Positions 1 through 8,578 of a stretch of 64,000 nt of DNA are shown in pieces. Within the stretch, counting starts at the first letter, position 1; each line of letters opens with the position of its first letter. Made by a program: the position numbers and the translations under genes. A model generated the notes under the pieces. It did no database searches. It was given only the letters and a program-made list of their open reading frames with translations, and was not told the DNA's origin. The stretch comes from Firmicutes bacterium UBA5766 (lineage in GTDB: Bacteria; Bacillota; Desulfotomaculia; Desulfotomaculales; Nap2-2B), in assembly GCA_002418775.1 (NCBI GenBank), contig DIEU01000049.1:48119-112118 (forward strand). The letters run 5' to 3'.

Positions 1-263
1 AGCTTTCTGAAATCATCAAAGCCGAGTTCGAGCTTTTTAAGCATTTCCAACTGGCTTTCAACTCTATGCGGCATGTTCTTTTGCTGGTATTGAGCCCTTT
101 CGGCGAAAGAGGTGACTAATTTTTCTGCTTTAAAGGTTTGAAATTTAACCGCATCCGCTCCGCTTTTGCAGGCAAAATCAACCATCCGCATGGCCAGGTC
201 CAGACTCCCGTTATGATTTACGCCTGCTTCGGCGATAATAAAAACACTGCTTCTTCCTGTCAT
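1..263 (-). CDS. neuB: N-acetylneuraminate/legionaminate synthase NeuB (partial, 5' part)
   Basis: Only the first 87 or so residues are in the window; the gene runs off the left edge. The N-terminus contains VFIIAEAGVNHNG and, further on, SGADAVKFQTFKAEKLV, which are the first strands of the NeuB TIM barrel. The family condenses phosphoenolpyruvate with a hexosamine (ManNAc, or 2,4-diacetamido-trideoxymannose in the legionaminate branch) to make a nine-carbon nonulosonic acid. The ATG at 263 overlaps the neuC stop codon by one base (TAATG), so the two are translationally coupled. The exact sugar cannot be read from this fragment; the LegB-type dehydratase upstream favours legionaminic acid. 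Confidence 0.9.
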   Translation of the reverse strand, partial: MTGRSSVFIIAEAGVNHNGSLDLAMRMVDFACKSGADAVKFQTFKAEKLVTSFAERAQYQQKNMPHRVESQLEMLKKLELGFDDFRK

Positions 264-1456
264 TATTGAATAATCACCTCACCGGGGCCCGGAAAATCAA
301 GCCGCTTTTCTAAAATGGTTTTCCCAAGCGGAGTTTGTTCAAGTAGCCTGACAATTCTTTCACTCGCCTTTCCGTCCCGGAAGGGATCGTAAGGGTTGAC
401 TGTTTTGGGCAGACCGGCGCGAAATACCGGATCGGTCAAAGCTTTTTGCAGGCCTTGAACAATGTCTTCCCTGCGGCAGTTTACATCCAATACGCTTTCC
501 GCCCTGATTCTGCCCTTTTGGCGGTTGCCTATGTTGACGGTTGGAATGTGGAAGCTGGGCGCTTCGATAATGCCGCTCGAGGAATTACCCACCACCGCTG
601 AAGCAATCCGCATCAATCCGAGGTAACCCCGGGAACCCAGGCTTGGTTTAAGCAGCACATTGTTTTTATTCAAAGCATAATCCTGCCAGATTTGAATCAC
701 CGCCTGATAGCCTGTTTCCATGCCGGGATAGGTAATCACCTGCTGGTATTCCTGAAATTGCTCCAGGGCCAGCGCAACTTCTTTTGCCTGAGCTTCCGTA
801 TCATTTTCGCCGGTAATTGTTTCCGGGTGAAAAGTAATCAGCAGGGTGGGTGTTTCGGGATCTATGCCGAAGTTGTTTTTGATTTCTGATGGTGAAAGAT
901 AATCACAGGAGTAAATATTTTCGATTCCGGTTGAGCCGACAACGTGAATCCGCCATGCCTCTTCACCCATCCGCCTGATCCGGCGCCCATATTCCCAGGT
1001 TGAAACAAAATGAAGATGGGCCATCTTTGTCAGCGCATGGCGCACCTGTTCGTCAAGCGCGCCCTCGGTTGATTCACCGCCGGCAATGTGGGCGATCGGC
1101 GCCCTATAGATTAAAGCGCAGGCAGCGGGGGCAAGGAGTTCGTATCGATCCCCCAAAAGAAGCAAAAAATCGGGCCTGTATTTCCCGATTATTGAAGCCA
1201 TTTTAACGGTTGCCTCGCCGAGAGATCCGGCGATGGATTCATGATTATCGGAAGCGGGCGTGAAGGGGACTGTTTCGGCAACGGCAAATCCGTCCTTTTT
1301 AATGTCCGAAATTGTACCGCCCTTGTATGAGGCCAGATGATCGCCGGATGCGACCAGGATAAGCTCGAGGTCCGGGCTGTCCGAAATATTCTTCAGGACC
1401 GGTTTTAACAGGCCGTAATCAGCCCTTGTTGAAGAAAAGGCCATTATCCTGCGCAA
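263..1456 (-). CDS. neuC: UDP-N-acetylglucosamine 2-epimerase (hydrolysing), NeuC/LegG type
   Basis: A 397-residue protein of the NeuC family. It turns a UDP- or GDP-linked HexNAc into the free 2-epimer, the substrate of NeuB. Visible family motifs are FSSTRADYGLLKP at the N-terminus, LGDRYELLAPA, HIAGGEST, TFHPETITGEND, GNSSSGIIEAPSF and NIGNRQKGR. The reading frame is open much further upstream, but that extension is inside neuD and unlike the family. I place the start at the TTG at 1456 because it restores the first beta-strand (RRIMAFSSTR). An ATG at 1444 that overlaps the neuD stop (TAATG) is the alternative. The gene sits between neuD and neuB in one transcription unit. Confidence 0.88.
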   Translation of the reverse strand: MRRIMAFSSTRADYGLLKPVLKNISDSPDLELILVASGDHLASYKGGTISDIKKDGFAVAETVPFTPASDNHESIAGSLGEATVKMASIIGKYRPDFLLLLGDRYELLAPAACALIYRAPIAHIAGGESTEGALDEQVRHALTKMAHLHFVSTWEYGRRIRRMGEEAWRIHVVGSTGIENIYSCDYLSPSEIKNNFGIDPETPTLLITFHPETITGENDTEAQAKEVALALEQFQEYQQVITYPGMETGYQAVIQIWQDYALNKNNVLLKPSLGSRGYLGLMRIASAVVGNSSSGIIEAPSFHIPTVNIGNRQKGRIRAESVLDVNCRREDIVQGLQKALTDPVFRAGLPKTVNPYDPFRDGKASERIVRLLEQTPLGKTILEKRLDFPGPGEVIIQ

Positions 1457-2169
1457 GCTGCCATAACACCTCTGGAAGGATTCTTGACAATTACCGCCGG
1501 GTTTCCAAAGGCGGTCACACCTGCGGGTATGTCCCTTGTAACAACTGCCCCGGCGCCAATCAAGGCGCTTTCCCCGATAGTGATTCCCTGGATTATCCGT
1601 GCGCCTGCGCCGATAAACGCTTTTTCTTTTACCGCTACTTCTCCGCAAAGAACGGCGCCCGGACCGATCTGGGCCGAATGACCGATCAAACAATCATGTT
1701 CGACTATAGCTCCGGAATTGATGATTACATTTTCTTCTATCACAGCGCGGGTGTTAATAATTGATCCGGCCATTACCACGGTAGCCGGGCCGAGCCGTGC
1801 AGTCCGTGAGACTATTGAACCCGGGTGCTTGAAAACGGGAAATTCAAAACCATTATATAGACAGTATTCGTAAAGGGTTTTTCTTTTCAGGTTGTTAAAA
1901 CCCGCCATACCCATGGCGGCATATTTGAGCAGTTTATCAGGAAGGTTGGCAATAATACTGTCATTGCCGAGGTAGGGTAGCTCATCTCTTGTCAGAATGT
2001 TTTCTGGTTGAGGATCAACACAGCCGACCGGCTTGAACTTTTTTGTCATGAGGATTATTTCAACGACAACCCTTGCGTGGCAACCAGCCCCGATAATCAC
2101 AATCGGTTTTTTATTCATAGGCATATTCTGATACATCGTTTGCTTTCGATACAAGGGCAATTGAATCAC
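1444..2169 (-). CDS. neuD: Sugar O/N-acyltransferase, NeuD/PglD/LegH type
   Basis: A 241-residue protein with a Rossmann-like N-terminal domain (IVIIGAGCHARVVVEI, the PglD_N signature) followed by left-handed beta-helix hexapeptide repeats, ending in IPAGVTAFGNPAVIVK. Such proteins acetylate the amino group of a 4-amino sugar (PglD, LegH) or O-acetylate sialic acid (NeuD). Next to a 4,6-dehydratase and NeuC/NeuB, the amino-sugar acetylation step is the likelier role. A GTG start at 2169 lies behind GAGGAAAG; ATG codons 12 and 18 codons in are alternatives. The 3' end overlaps the neuC start. Confidence 0.82.
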   Translation of the reverse strand: MIQLPLYRKQTMYQNMPMNKKPIVIIGAGCHARVVVEIILMTKKFKPVGCVDPQPENILTRDELPYLGNDSIIANLPDKLLKYAAMGMAGFNNLKRKTLYEYCLYNGFEFPVFKHPGSIVSRTARLGPATVVMAGSIINTRAVIEENVIINSGAIVEHDCLIGHSAQIGPGAVLCGEVAVKEKAFIGAGARIIQGITIGESALIGAGAVVTRDIPAGVTAFGNPAVIVKNPSRGVMAACAG

Positions 2170-2262
2170 ATACTTTCCTCACAGATTCGTCAGTTACAAA
2201 GTAGCGCTGGAAATTTATACCCCTGTATTATAATTCGTCGGCAATACTGTTTTTCTGTAGGT

Positions 2263-2336
2263 CTACTATGAAAATTTACTATCCCCAGGGAGGGCAACTG
2301 CCTACGTGCTCATGTTCGTCTCTTACATTATATAAA
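2263..2336. repeat. Dispersed intergenic repeat, copy at the legB-neuD gap
   Basis: This 74-base stretch resembles 49416-49485. Shared blocks include GAAAATT, CAGGGAGG, CAACTGCCTAC and GTGCTC/ATGCTC, followed by TGTTC and TCTCTTA. It fills half of the 153-base gap between legB and neuD. A partial copy also lies at 49236-49277 and a short inverted one at 38252-38269. It has no reading frame. It looks like a remnant of a mobile or dispersed repeat. Confidence 0.6.
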
Positions 2337-3294
2337 GTCCTGATTTGTATATCGGGGTGTTCTGCGCAAACCATTCGATTGTTTCCCTAAGCCCTTCCTC
2401 CAGAGTGAACTGCGGTTGCCAGCCTGTCAGGGTAACCGCCTTTTTATTGTCGCAAAGCAGCCTTTCCACCTCGCTGGCTTCCGGTCTTATCCTCGGGGGG
2501 TCAATTTCAATTTCTGCTTTTATACCTGAGATATTTTCTATCATCTTAACAAGGTCCCGGATTGAGATCTCACTGCCGCTGCCTAGATTGACTATTTCTC
2601 CCGTACATTTTTCCGAAAACCCCACACAGATCATTCCTTTTACCGTGTCCCGGACAAAGTTTAAATCTCTGGTTGGTATAAGGCTTCCCAGGCGGACTGT
2701 TTTATTTTCGCCAAGGATCTGGGTAATGATTGTCGGAACAACCGCCCGGGTAGACTGGCGCGGCCCGTAGGTATTGAAAGGCCTTGCCACAGCAACGGGA
2801 AGGCCGAATGAGCGGTAATAGCTTAAAGCCAGCTGGTCGGCGGCAATCTTTGTGGCGGCGTAGGGGGATTGGGCCTGCAGCGGGTGCGCTTCATCTATGG
2901 GTACATATCTGGCTGTTCCATAAACCTCGGAAGTTGAGGTGACAACTACTTTTTTTGTGCCCAGTTCCGCAGCAGCCTGACATATGTTGTATGTGCCTTC
3001 AAGGTTGGTTTTGATATATGCAAGCGGCGATATATAGGAGTAGGGGATACCTATTAAAGCAGCAAGGTGGAAAACAAGATCAACGTCTTGTAAACAACTT
3101 TTTACACTGTCATAATCCCTGACATTGCCGGTGACAATCTCCATACCGCCAATTAAGGGGCTGTTTTCCAGCCATCCCCAGTTATTGCGGGAGTTGTAAA
3201 GAATTAAGGCTCTTACATTGTGCCCCCGCTTAACCAGTTCTTCGCACAAGTGAGAGCCTATAAAACCGCCTGCTCCTGTCACCAAGATTTTCAA
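2323..3294 (-). CDS. legB: NAD-dependent nucleotide-sugar 4,6-dehydratase, LegB type
   Basis: A 323-residue extended SDR protein. It shows the NAD-binding GAGGFIGSHL at residues 7-16, the catalytic S/T...Y-K set (TSTSEVYG and SPYAATKIAAD), and RPFNTYGPRQ in the sugar-binding half. It most resembles the dehydratase family found in nonulosonate clusters (LegB, TIGR04180-like), which makes the 4-keto-6-deoxy-GlcNAc nucleotide for legionaminic acid. Its usual neighbour, the LegC aminotransferase, is not present between legB and neuD. The start is the TTG at 3294, behind AAAGGGG. The gene follows the Maf glycosyltransferase by 28 bases. Confidence 0.8.
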   Translation of the reverse strand: MKILVTGAGGFIGSHLCEELVKRGHNVRALILYNSRNNWGWLENSPLIGGMEIVTGNVRDYDSVKSCLQDVDLVFHLAALIGIPYSYISPLAYIKTNLEGTYNICQAAAELGTKKVVVTSTSEVYGTARYVPIDEAHPLQAQSPYAATKIAADQLALSYYRSFGLPVAVARPFNTYGPRQSTRAVVPTIITQILGENKTVRLGSLIPTRDLNFVRDTVKGMICVGFSEKCTGEIVNLGSGSEISIRDLVKMIENISGIKAEIEIDPPRIRPEASEVERLLCDNKKAVTLTGWQPQFTLEEGLRETIEWFAQNTPIYKSGLYIM

Positions 3295-3322
3295 AGAAAA
3301 ATGCCCCTTTCGACTTTCTTGC

Positions 3323-5152
3323 TTATTTTAAGGAATTTAAAGACGTACATATCCATTCTTCAATTTTTTCCGCCGCCTTGTTAAGATCTGTATAAAAAAC
3401 GCAGGACTGTTCGATTATATTTCTTGACTTTTCAATTTGCTCAACAGTCTCCTGCTCTTCAACACGGGCAAATTTCTGGTAAGCAGGTGAAAAAATCGAA
3501 TCAAGCCAGGGAAAAGCTTTTTGCTGTTCAAATATTTTTTGGTCCAAATGCTTTAGTTTTTCTTTGAACAGGTCTATCTTTTTAAGGGACGGCATTTCAC
3601 CAGAGCTGTATAGCTGGTCCAATTTCTGTGATATCTGCAGTCCTAAACGGGCATACTTTTTTACCCTTCTTAAGCATTGTTTTGTTTCTTTTAAATCAAA
3701 ACATATTTTTTCGATCACATCAAGAGGAATATCTTTTTGTACAGCCAGTTTCTTTAATGTTTCGTCAATAGGATATTCTTTTGTCAGGTACCTGTCTATA
3801 GTTTCCCTGAAAGTCATTTCTTCAGTACCGGGAATTCTGGCTCCGCCTTCGGTAGCGTTGATTATTTTTACATGATCTTTGACCAGGGGGATCTCTTCTT
3901 CGTACCAGTGTAAAAAACAAGCCAGGGGAAGACTTGTTTCAACTTTTTTATTCCCTCCGTATCCCTCTACTTCAACCAGTTGTTCGCTGCCTGCGGTCCG
4001 CCCCTTGTAGATTGTCTTTTGTGAGTGTGTTTTGCGGCCGGTGTAGGCAAGGTCCTGACCGATAAAGATAATTGGATCAAGGCCTGCTTTTACGGCCAGG
4101 TCAAAGGAAACATTAGCCACAGAAGGGCCGCCCTTTAAAATGGTTCTTTTCTCATCAATGAAATTCTCCAGCCAGGACATAAAGTAAGGATCATATGCCC
4201 CTACAATTTTTGGCCCTTTAAAATTGGCGGGGATGCTTTTATAGGTAACTGGAGAAAAGATCAATACAGAATCTTTAACTTCTGCATTTTCGAAATTTGC
4301 CGCGTTGGCTTCCGCTCCGTCAACAGTGACGACCAGGTCCGGTTCCATTCCGATGCTTAATATTGCTTTAAAAGCGGTTCCGGCTGCAATAATAACCGCC
4401 TTGTTTTTAATTTCTTTGAGAAGGTGTATATTCTTATCCAGGGATGGACCCGCAGCAACAATTACCCCGGGTACGCCCTTAAATGGTCCGCAAAGAACGT
4501 CTACATCCGGGGCTTGAATTGTTGCCGGAAGATTATATAAAAAGTTTTCTGTCCAGTCGAACGAAAAATGCATCAAGGTATTCGAGCATAAGATATGATC
4601 AGCTACAACAGCGTTTACAGAATCCTCGAGTTCCTTAAAACTATCACCCGCATTGCGCAGTACGGGCAAATACGCCAGGAGCTTAAGTTTTTCAGGCTGG
4701 TAGATGTTCAGTTGTCTTTCAATCAGTTTGAGAATTTCTTTTTTTTCGGCGCCAAAGTATAAAGTAACGTTTTCCCTGTTAATCAGGGAAGTGAGGTCAA
4801 CAGCATTTAAGGCGGTTTTAAATGTTGACAGGTCAGGTTCCATGGCCACGATTTTTGCTTTTGGGTATAATAGACTCAATCTGTTAAGGTGGTAACCAAA
4901 GCCAATTCCACAGACAAGCAGCGTATCATCTTCCGCCGCGTAGATATTTTGAGCCCACCTGGCGGCCTCTCTCATCGGGTCGTAGGAGCTGTGCAAGTGG
5001 CAGACCTTTTTATTACGAGACACTTTCAATGTGGGCAGTCCAGTCTTTGCCGGGACGACCTCGCCCAGAGGTGTCGTCTGTGGTAATCTGTCTGCCAGAT
5101 CAGGATATCTGTTTTTTAGTGCGGAAAGATTTTTACTGGATAAGTTGCACAT
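3323..5152 (-). CDS. Motility-associated glycosyltransferase (Maf, DUF115/MptE-like)
   Basis: A 609-residue cytoplasmic protein with a central DUF115/MptE-like Rossmann domain. It carries GVIVAAGPSLDKN, the run GMEPDLVVTVDG and KGGPSVANVSFDLA, and then FIGQDLAYTG. An N-terminal helical region precedes it, and a long C-terminal helical part (about residues 460-609) is rich in Lys and Glu. Proteins of this family transfer pseudaminic or legionaminic acid to Ser/Thr of flagellin before export. The neighbours support this: nonulosonate genes on one side and fliS, fliD and the flagellins on the other. The ATG at 5152 has AGGAGAA six bases upstream. The acceptor and sugar are inferred. Confidence 0.82.
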   Translation of the reverse strand: MCNLSSKNLSALKNRYPDLADRLPQTTPLGEVVPAKTGLPTLKVSRNKKVCHLHSSYDPMREAARWAQNIYAAEDDTLLVCGIGFGYHLNRLSLLYPKAKIVAMEPDLSTFKTALNAVDLTSLINRENVTLYFGAEKKEILKLIERQLNIYQPEKLKLLAYLPVLRNAGDSFKELEDSVNAVVADHILCSNTLMHFSFDWTENFLYNLPATIQAPDVDVLCGPFKGVPGVIVAAGPSLDKNIHLLKEIKNKAVIIAAGTAFKAILSIGMEPDLVVTVDGAEANAANFENAEVKDSVLIFSPVTYKSIPANFKGPKIVGAYDPYFMSWLENFIDEKRTILKGGPSVANVSFDLAVKAGLDPIIFIGQDLAYTGRKTHSQKTIYKGRTAGSEQLVEVEGYGGNKKVETSLPLACFLHWYEEEIPLVKDHVKIINATEGGARIPGTEEMTFRETIDRYLTKEYPIDETLKKLAVQKDIPLDVIEKICFDLKETKQCLRRVKKYARLGLQISQKLDQLYSSGEMPSLKKIDLFKEKLKHLDQKIFEQQKAFPWLDSIFSPAYQKFARVEEQETVEQIEKSRNIIEQSCVFYTDLNKAAEKIEEWICTSLNSLK

Positions 5153-5182
5153 GGCGCTTCTCCTAAAGACCTGATTTTCAAG

Positions 5183-5536
5183 CTAAGCTAAAATGCATGT
5201 ATTTACCTGTTCCACAAAAGGCACAAGTTCGTATTCCAGCAAATCGCCAATCAAAACGTAATCGTCATTTTCCAATGCGTCAAGTAAACAGGTCAGATAA
5301 TTGCCAAGTTCTTTTATCTCTTGACAGTCAAATGATTTTATGTTTCTTAAGAATCCCGCCAGCCAGCGCAACCCATCCGCGGCCTTGGTAAAAAAGAATG
5401 CCCCGTCTGCTTCATTGCCATTACGCATCAATTCTGCGATAGCCATAAGACCCCCGGCTAACTTGGGCAAATAGTCTTCAGCGGTCTGATAGAGCTCATT
5501 GTCAGATAAATTGTTGTTTGTTTCTTCTGCAGCCAT
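5183..5536 (-). CDS. Uncharacterised small acidic helical protein in the late flagellar operon
   Basis: A 117-residue protein that I do not recognise. It is acidic, predicted mostly helical, and has no signal peptide or membrane segment. The sequence has heptad-like spacing (NELYQTAEDYLPKLAGG, LTCLLDALENDDYVLIGD). The gene lies 12 bases after the fliT-like gene and 30 bases before the Maf glycosyltransferase, so it is cotranscribed with both. A role as a chaperone or as a partner of the glycosyltransferase is possible from position alone. GGAGG lies seven bases upstream of the ATG. Confidence 0.6.
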   Translation of the reverse strand: MAAEETNNNLSDNELYQTAEDYLPKLAGGLMAIAELMRNGNEADGAFFFTKAADGLRWLAGFLRNIKSFDCQEIKELGNYLTCLLDALENDDYVLIGDLLEYELVPFVEQVNTCILA

Positions 5537-5548
5537 TTCTCCTGCCTC

Positions 5549-5962
5549 CTAAAAATCTTTTTGAATAAACCTTGGTGAAGGTACGATATTTCTCTTGTAG
5601 GCTTGAAAAGTATCCCTTGTTTTATTCAAGATCTTGTTTTCTTGCCTTTTTATTGAAATGCACTCGGTCATTAAATCCAGAAGTAAATCCATATTTATTT
5701 TGACTTCTTTTGTTTCGTGAAGAAGTTCTGAAAAAGCGCCTTTGACCATAGGAGATGTAAAGGGGGCAGAATGATTATTATACCTGCTTAAGTCTGTAAT
5801 CCTTTCTCTTATTTCCGCTTCCGTCTTCCACAGCTGTGTTGCTTTTTCCAGGTTGCCCAGTTTTATTTCGTTCTCTGTTAATAGAATTAATTCCTTGAGG
5901 CTGGAATAGGCGTTTTTCTGTTTTTGTATAGCGGTCATTAATTCATCTGCCGTAAAGGTCAT
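5549..5962 (-). CDS. FliT/FlgN-like flagellar export chaperone candidate
   Basis: A 137-residue, almost fully helical, charged protein, of the length and composition of FliT and FlgN chaperones. It starts two bases after the fliS stop codon, which is the position of fliT in Bacillus-type fliD-fliS-fliT operons. FliT would bind the FliD cap protein and hold it for export. Sequence motifs in this family are weak, so the call rests on position, size and predicted coiled-coil content. The ATG lies at 5962. Confidence 0.6.
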   Translation of the reverse strand: MTFTADELMTAIQKQKNAYSSLKELILLTENEIKLGNLEKATQLWKTEAEIRERITDLSRYNNHSAPFTSPMVKGAFSELLHETKEVKINMDLLLDLMTECISIKRQENKILNKTRDTFQAYKRNIVPSPRFIQKDF

Positions 5963-5964
5963 CT

Positions 5965-6339
5965 TTACATCCCTATTTTACAGGCGCCCTTGGACCATGA
6001 GTCTTTTATTTCGGTAAGAAGTTCGGTTATCTCATCAAGGATTGTGACATCTCTCTTGATGTTTGCCTGGATAAGCCGAAAATGCATGTACTCATATAAT
6101 CTTTCGAGATTAATGGCAAAATCTCCGGCCTCAAAGTTCAAGCTTGCCCGCAGTTCATTGATTATCTTCTGGCTTCGGCTTAAAAGGTAATTTGTTTTGG
6201 CTATTTCACCCTGTTGGATCGTTTCCTTCGCCTGTTCAATGAAACTCAACGCTCCCTCATAGAGTATAAGGACGAGCTTTTCCGGCGGGGCTGTAATAAC
6301 GTTATTCTGAGCGTATGCGGCTACCTTTTCATCGATCAT
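5965..6339 (-). CDS. fliS: Flagellin export chaperone FliS
   Basis: A 124-residue protein with the FliS pattern: the N-terminal AYAQNNVITAPPEKLVLILY, then GALSFIEQA, then LNFEAGDFAINLERLYEYM and RLIQANIKRD. FliS binds the C-terminal D0 helices of flagellin in the cytoplasm, prevents polymerisation and hands flagellin to FlhA. Length and motif order match the family. It lies 36 bases after fliD, in the same direction as the flagellin genes. Confidence 0.95.
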   Translation of the reverse strand: MIDEKVAAYAQNNVITAPPEKLVLILYEGALSFIEQAKETIQQGEIAKTNYLLSRSQKIINELRASLNFEAGDFAINLERLYEYMHFRLIQANIKRDVTILDEITELLTEIKDSWSKGACKIGM

Positions 6340-6375
6340 TTGGTCGTCCCCCTTTGTCTGTTTCTTTAGTTTTTG

Positions 6376-8073
6376 TTAAGAACTGCTGTTCATCGCTGAA
6401 ATTTGGTTTGTCAGCCATGTGCTGGTTGAATTGAACTGACTAATAAGTTCTTCCATCTGCGCGAACTGTCTCTCCAGTTGCTGCTGTCTGATTTCCAGCC
6501 GGTCGTTCATATCCTCAATTGAAGCGTTTAAAAACTTTATCTCTTTTTCGTAAGCTTTTTGGTGTGCAGATATAAGACCATTTCCATCATTAATCTGGCG
6601 GTCAATTTCTTCTATTAGGCGGACTGAAATTCCATTTTCACTTTCTCCAAAAAGATTGGCCAGGGCTGTTGATTGGTCTTGGGCTGCTGAAGTTAATTTG
6701 CTCTCGTCTATAACTAATTTGCCGTCACGATCAATAGTAATTCCTGCCTGCGATAACCTGCTCAGGCTTGTTATTGTTCCTTCAACAGGAGCGATAGTCT
6801 TTCTCCAGATGGACTGAACCAGGGACTGCAAAGATATGTCTCCGTTTAATGTGCCTTCTTTATCCAGATCATCGTTGATTAAACTGACCACTTCATTGTA
6901 CTGGTTGACGAAGTCACTGATCTTGCTTACAGTCGATTCATAATCAGGCTTAACTTCTATGCTTGCTTCTCCTGAAGTCAGCAGGGTAACGTTCAACCCG
7001 GGGATAATATCTGAAACTTCATTCGAATCGCTGTAAAAAGTTGCCCCTCCGTTAATTTCCGATATTGAGAAAGCTGCGTTGGCCCCCAGATCCTGTTGAG
7101 CGTTTAATATGTCCAGGGTAGCCAGGAGATTCCCGCTTGTTTCTGATAAAGACATACCAATGCTGCCAGTTTTGCTTGATTTAAGAGCAATTTTGTCTGA
7201 TACGGGATCATAGCTGGCATAAACTTGAGCGTCAGAACTATTTATCCGGCTGATTATGTCGTTTAATGAATCAGCCGTAGTGTCGTAATCTATTGAAACA
7301 CCATTGATTGTAAAACTGCCGCTGGTTGTGGAAAGAAGTCCGTTTTTCAAACGCGAATCATCCAAAATTGCATCTGTTTTGGTCATTCCCAGGTTCGCCT
7401 GGCTGGTTTTCGTATAAGGTCCGCTTCCCTGTGCAGGAGCGGCCAAAAGGCGTGTGGCGGTAAGAAAATTGCTTGTATCAGCGCCCTGGCCAAGGTTAAG
7501 GTTGTCAGGATTGTCGCTTGTTAAAACCAGGCGGTCGTTTAAGTAACTTGCTGTAACTCCGGTTGTTGACGACTGCGCATTGATCCGGTCGATTACATTT
7601 ACCAGGCTGTCACTGGCTGCGTCCAGGGTAAAAGTATAATTGTTGATTGTAAATGTTCCGCTGGTGGGGGTAATGGCAAAACCGGCTTCGCTGCTGTTTA
7701 AAACGGCGCCGGTGTTAACCGGCTGGCCGATTGTCCCGGCGCTTTGCGTTTTGGTTCCGGTGGCTGTGCTGGTTATGTTAAAATGATATGTTTCCGGCAG
7801 GGCGCCGCTCTGTGCTGAAGCTTTAAGCACTGACTCATTGCTGACCGTGGTGGTTTTACCCGAAAAGGAAGTGGACAGGTTCAAATCTGACAGTGCGTTT
7901 TTCAGGGAAAGGAGTTTGGTGTTAATTGTGCCCCAGGCATTTTTTTTGGCGGTTAAATTTGTAACCTTTGTTTTCATATTGGTCACAGGTTGTTTTTCAA
8001 GCTGCATTAATGCCTCAATTATGCTGTCTGTGTCAATGCCGGAGCTAATTCCCGTAAATTGAATGGTTGACAT
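6376..8073 (-). CDS. fliD: Flagellar hook-associated protein 2 (filament cap) FliD
   Basis: A 565-residue protein. It starts with FTGISSGIDTDSIIEALMQL, the FliD_N signature. A middle part follows with Ser/Thr/Asn-rich beta repeats, including two copies of GTFTINNYTF / GSFTINGVSI-type segments (IN repeats). The FliD_C domain ends in a long helix with NDRLEIRQQQLERQFAQME and STWLTNQISAM. FliD caps the growing filament and inserts flagellin subunits. The ATG at 8073 follows AAGGGAG. The gene is followed by fliS and preceded by flaG, the usual order. Confidence 0.95.
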   Translation of the reverse strand: MSTIQFTGISSGIDTDSIIEALMQLEKQPVTNMKTKVTNLTAKKNAWGTINTKLLSLKNALSDLNLSTSFSGKTTTVSNESVLKASAQSGALPETYHFNITSTATGTKTQSAGTIGQPVNTGAVLNSSEAGFAITPTSGTFTINNYTFTLDAASDSLVNVIDRINAQSSTTGVTASYLNDRLVLTSDNPDNLNLGQGADTSNFLTATRLLAAPAQGSGPYTKTSQANLGMTKTDAILDDSRLKNGLLSTTSGSFTINGVSIDYDTTADSLNDIISRINSSDAQVYASYDPVSDKIALKSSKTGSIGMSLSETSGNLLATLDILNAQQDLGANAAFSISEINGGATFYSDSNEVSDIIPGLNVTLLTSGEASIEVKPDYESTVSKISDFVNQYNEVVSLINDDLDKEGTLNGDISLQSLVQSIWRKTIAPVEGTITSLSRLSQAGITIDRDGKLVIDESKLTSAAQDQSTALANLFGESENGISVRLIEEIDRQINDGNGLISAHQKAYEKEIKFLNASIEDMNDRLEIRQQQLERQFAQMEELISQFNSTSTWLTNQISAMNSSS

Positions 8074-8090
8074 GGTTCCAACTCCCTTTT

Positions 8091-8459
8091 TTACACATAA
8101 TCATCCATGAATGTCCCTACAGCATTTTTTATTTGGGCCAGTATATCCAGAAATTTTTCCTCAGGAATTTCTTTAATTACTTCTTCCGGATACCGGGTTG
8201 AATCAACGACTTGTACTATAAGCCGCTTCGTAGCTTTGTGGACCTTAAACCGCAGATCATAACCCACAAAAATTGCCAGCCTGTTTAAAGTCTCGGTGTC
8301 GGCTTTTAATACTTTGATATTTTCTTCCGCTGCCCCGGTTTTTCCCGCATTTGAATCGTCTTCATTTTGGGCCTGCTGTCTTTTTTGAACCGGTTTAAAG
8401 TCCTGCTGCAGGGTAGACTCTATTATCGCCTGGATTGCGCTTTTTTCTTCGATTTTCAT
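8091..8459 (-). CDS. flaG: FlaG family protein
   Basis: A 122-residue protein with a charged N-terminal half and a conserved C-terminal FlaG domain: LRFKVHKATKRLIVQVVDS, then YPEEVIKEIPEEKFLDIL. FlaG proteins influence filament length; the mechanism is not settled. It sits between a flagellin gene and fliD, as in many Gram-positive and epsilonproteobacterial clusters. The ATG lies at 8459. Confidence 0.9.
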   Translation of the reverse strand: MKIEEKSAIQAIIESTLQQDFKPVQKRQQAQNEDDSNAGKTGAAEENIKVLKADTETLNRLAIFVGYDLRFKVHKATKRLIVQVVDSTRYPEEVIKEIPEEKFLDILAQIKNAVGTFMDDYV

Positions 8460-8525
8460 AGATCATCATCCTCTTCAAATTCCAAAGGGCCTTCTTAACA
8501 GGCATTTTGTTTCCCCTAACAGGAG

Positions 8526-8559
8526 GGACGGCCGGATGCTGTAATACCCCGGCCGGTCC
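8526..8559 (-). terminator. GC-rich hairpin after the first flagellin gene
   Basis: Arms GGACGGCCGG (8526-8535) and CCGGCCGGTCC (8549-8559) form a near-perfect GC stem just after the flagellin stop codon. There is no run of T after it on the minus strand, so it may be an mRNA-stabilising or processing hairpin rather than a full intrinsic terminator. Confidence 0.5.
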
Positions 8560-8578
8560 TGATAAAGGGTTCCAAAAA

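Noticed and set aside
1457..1693. A 79-codon N-terminal extension of NeuC
   Set aside because: It lies inside neuD, is Arg-rich and unlike any NeuC; it is read-through of an overlapping frame.
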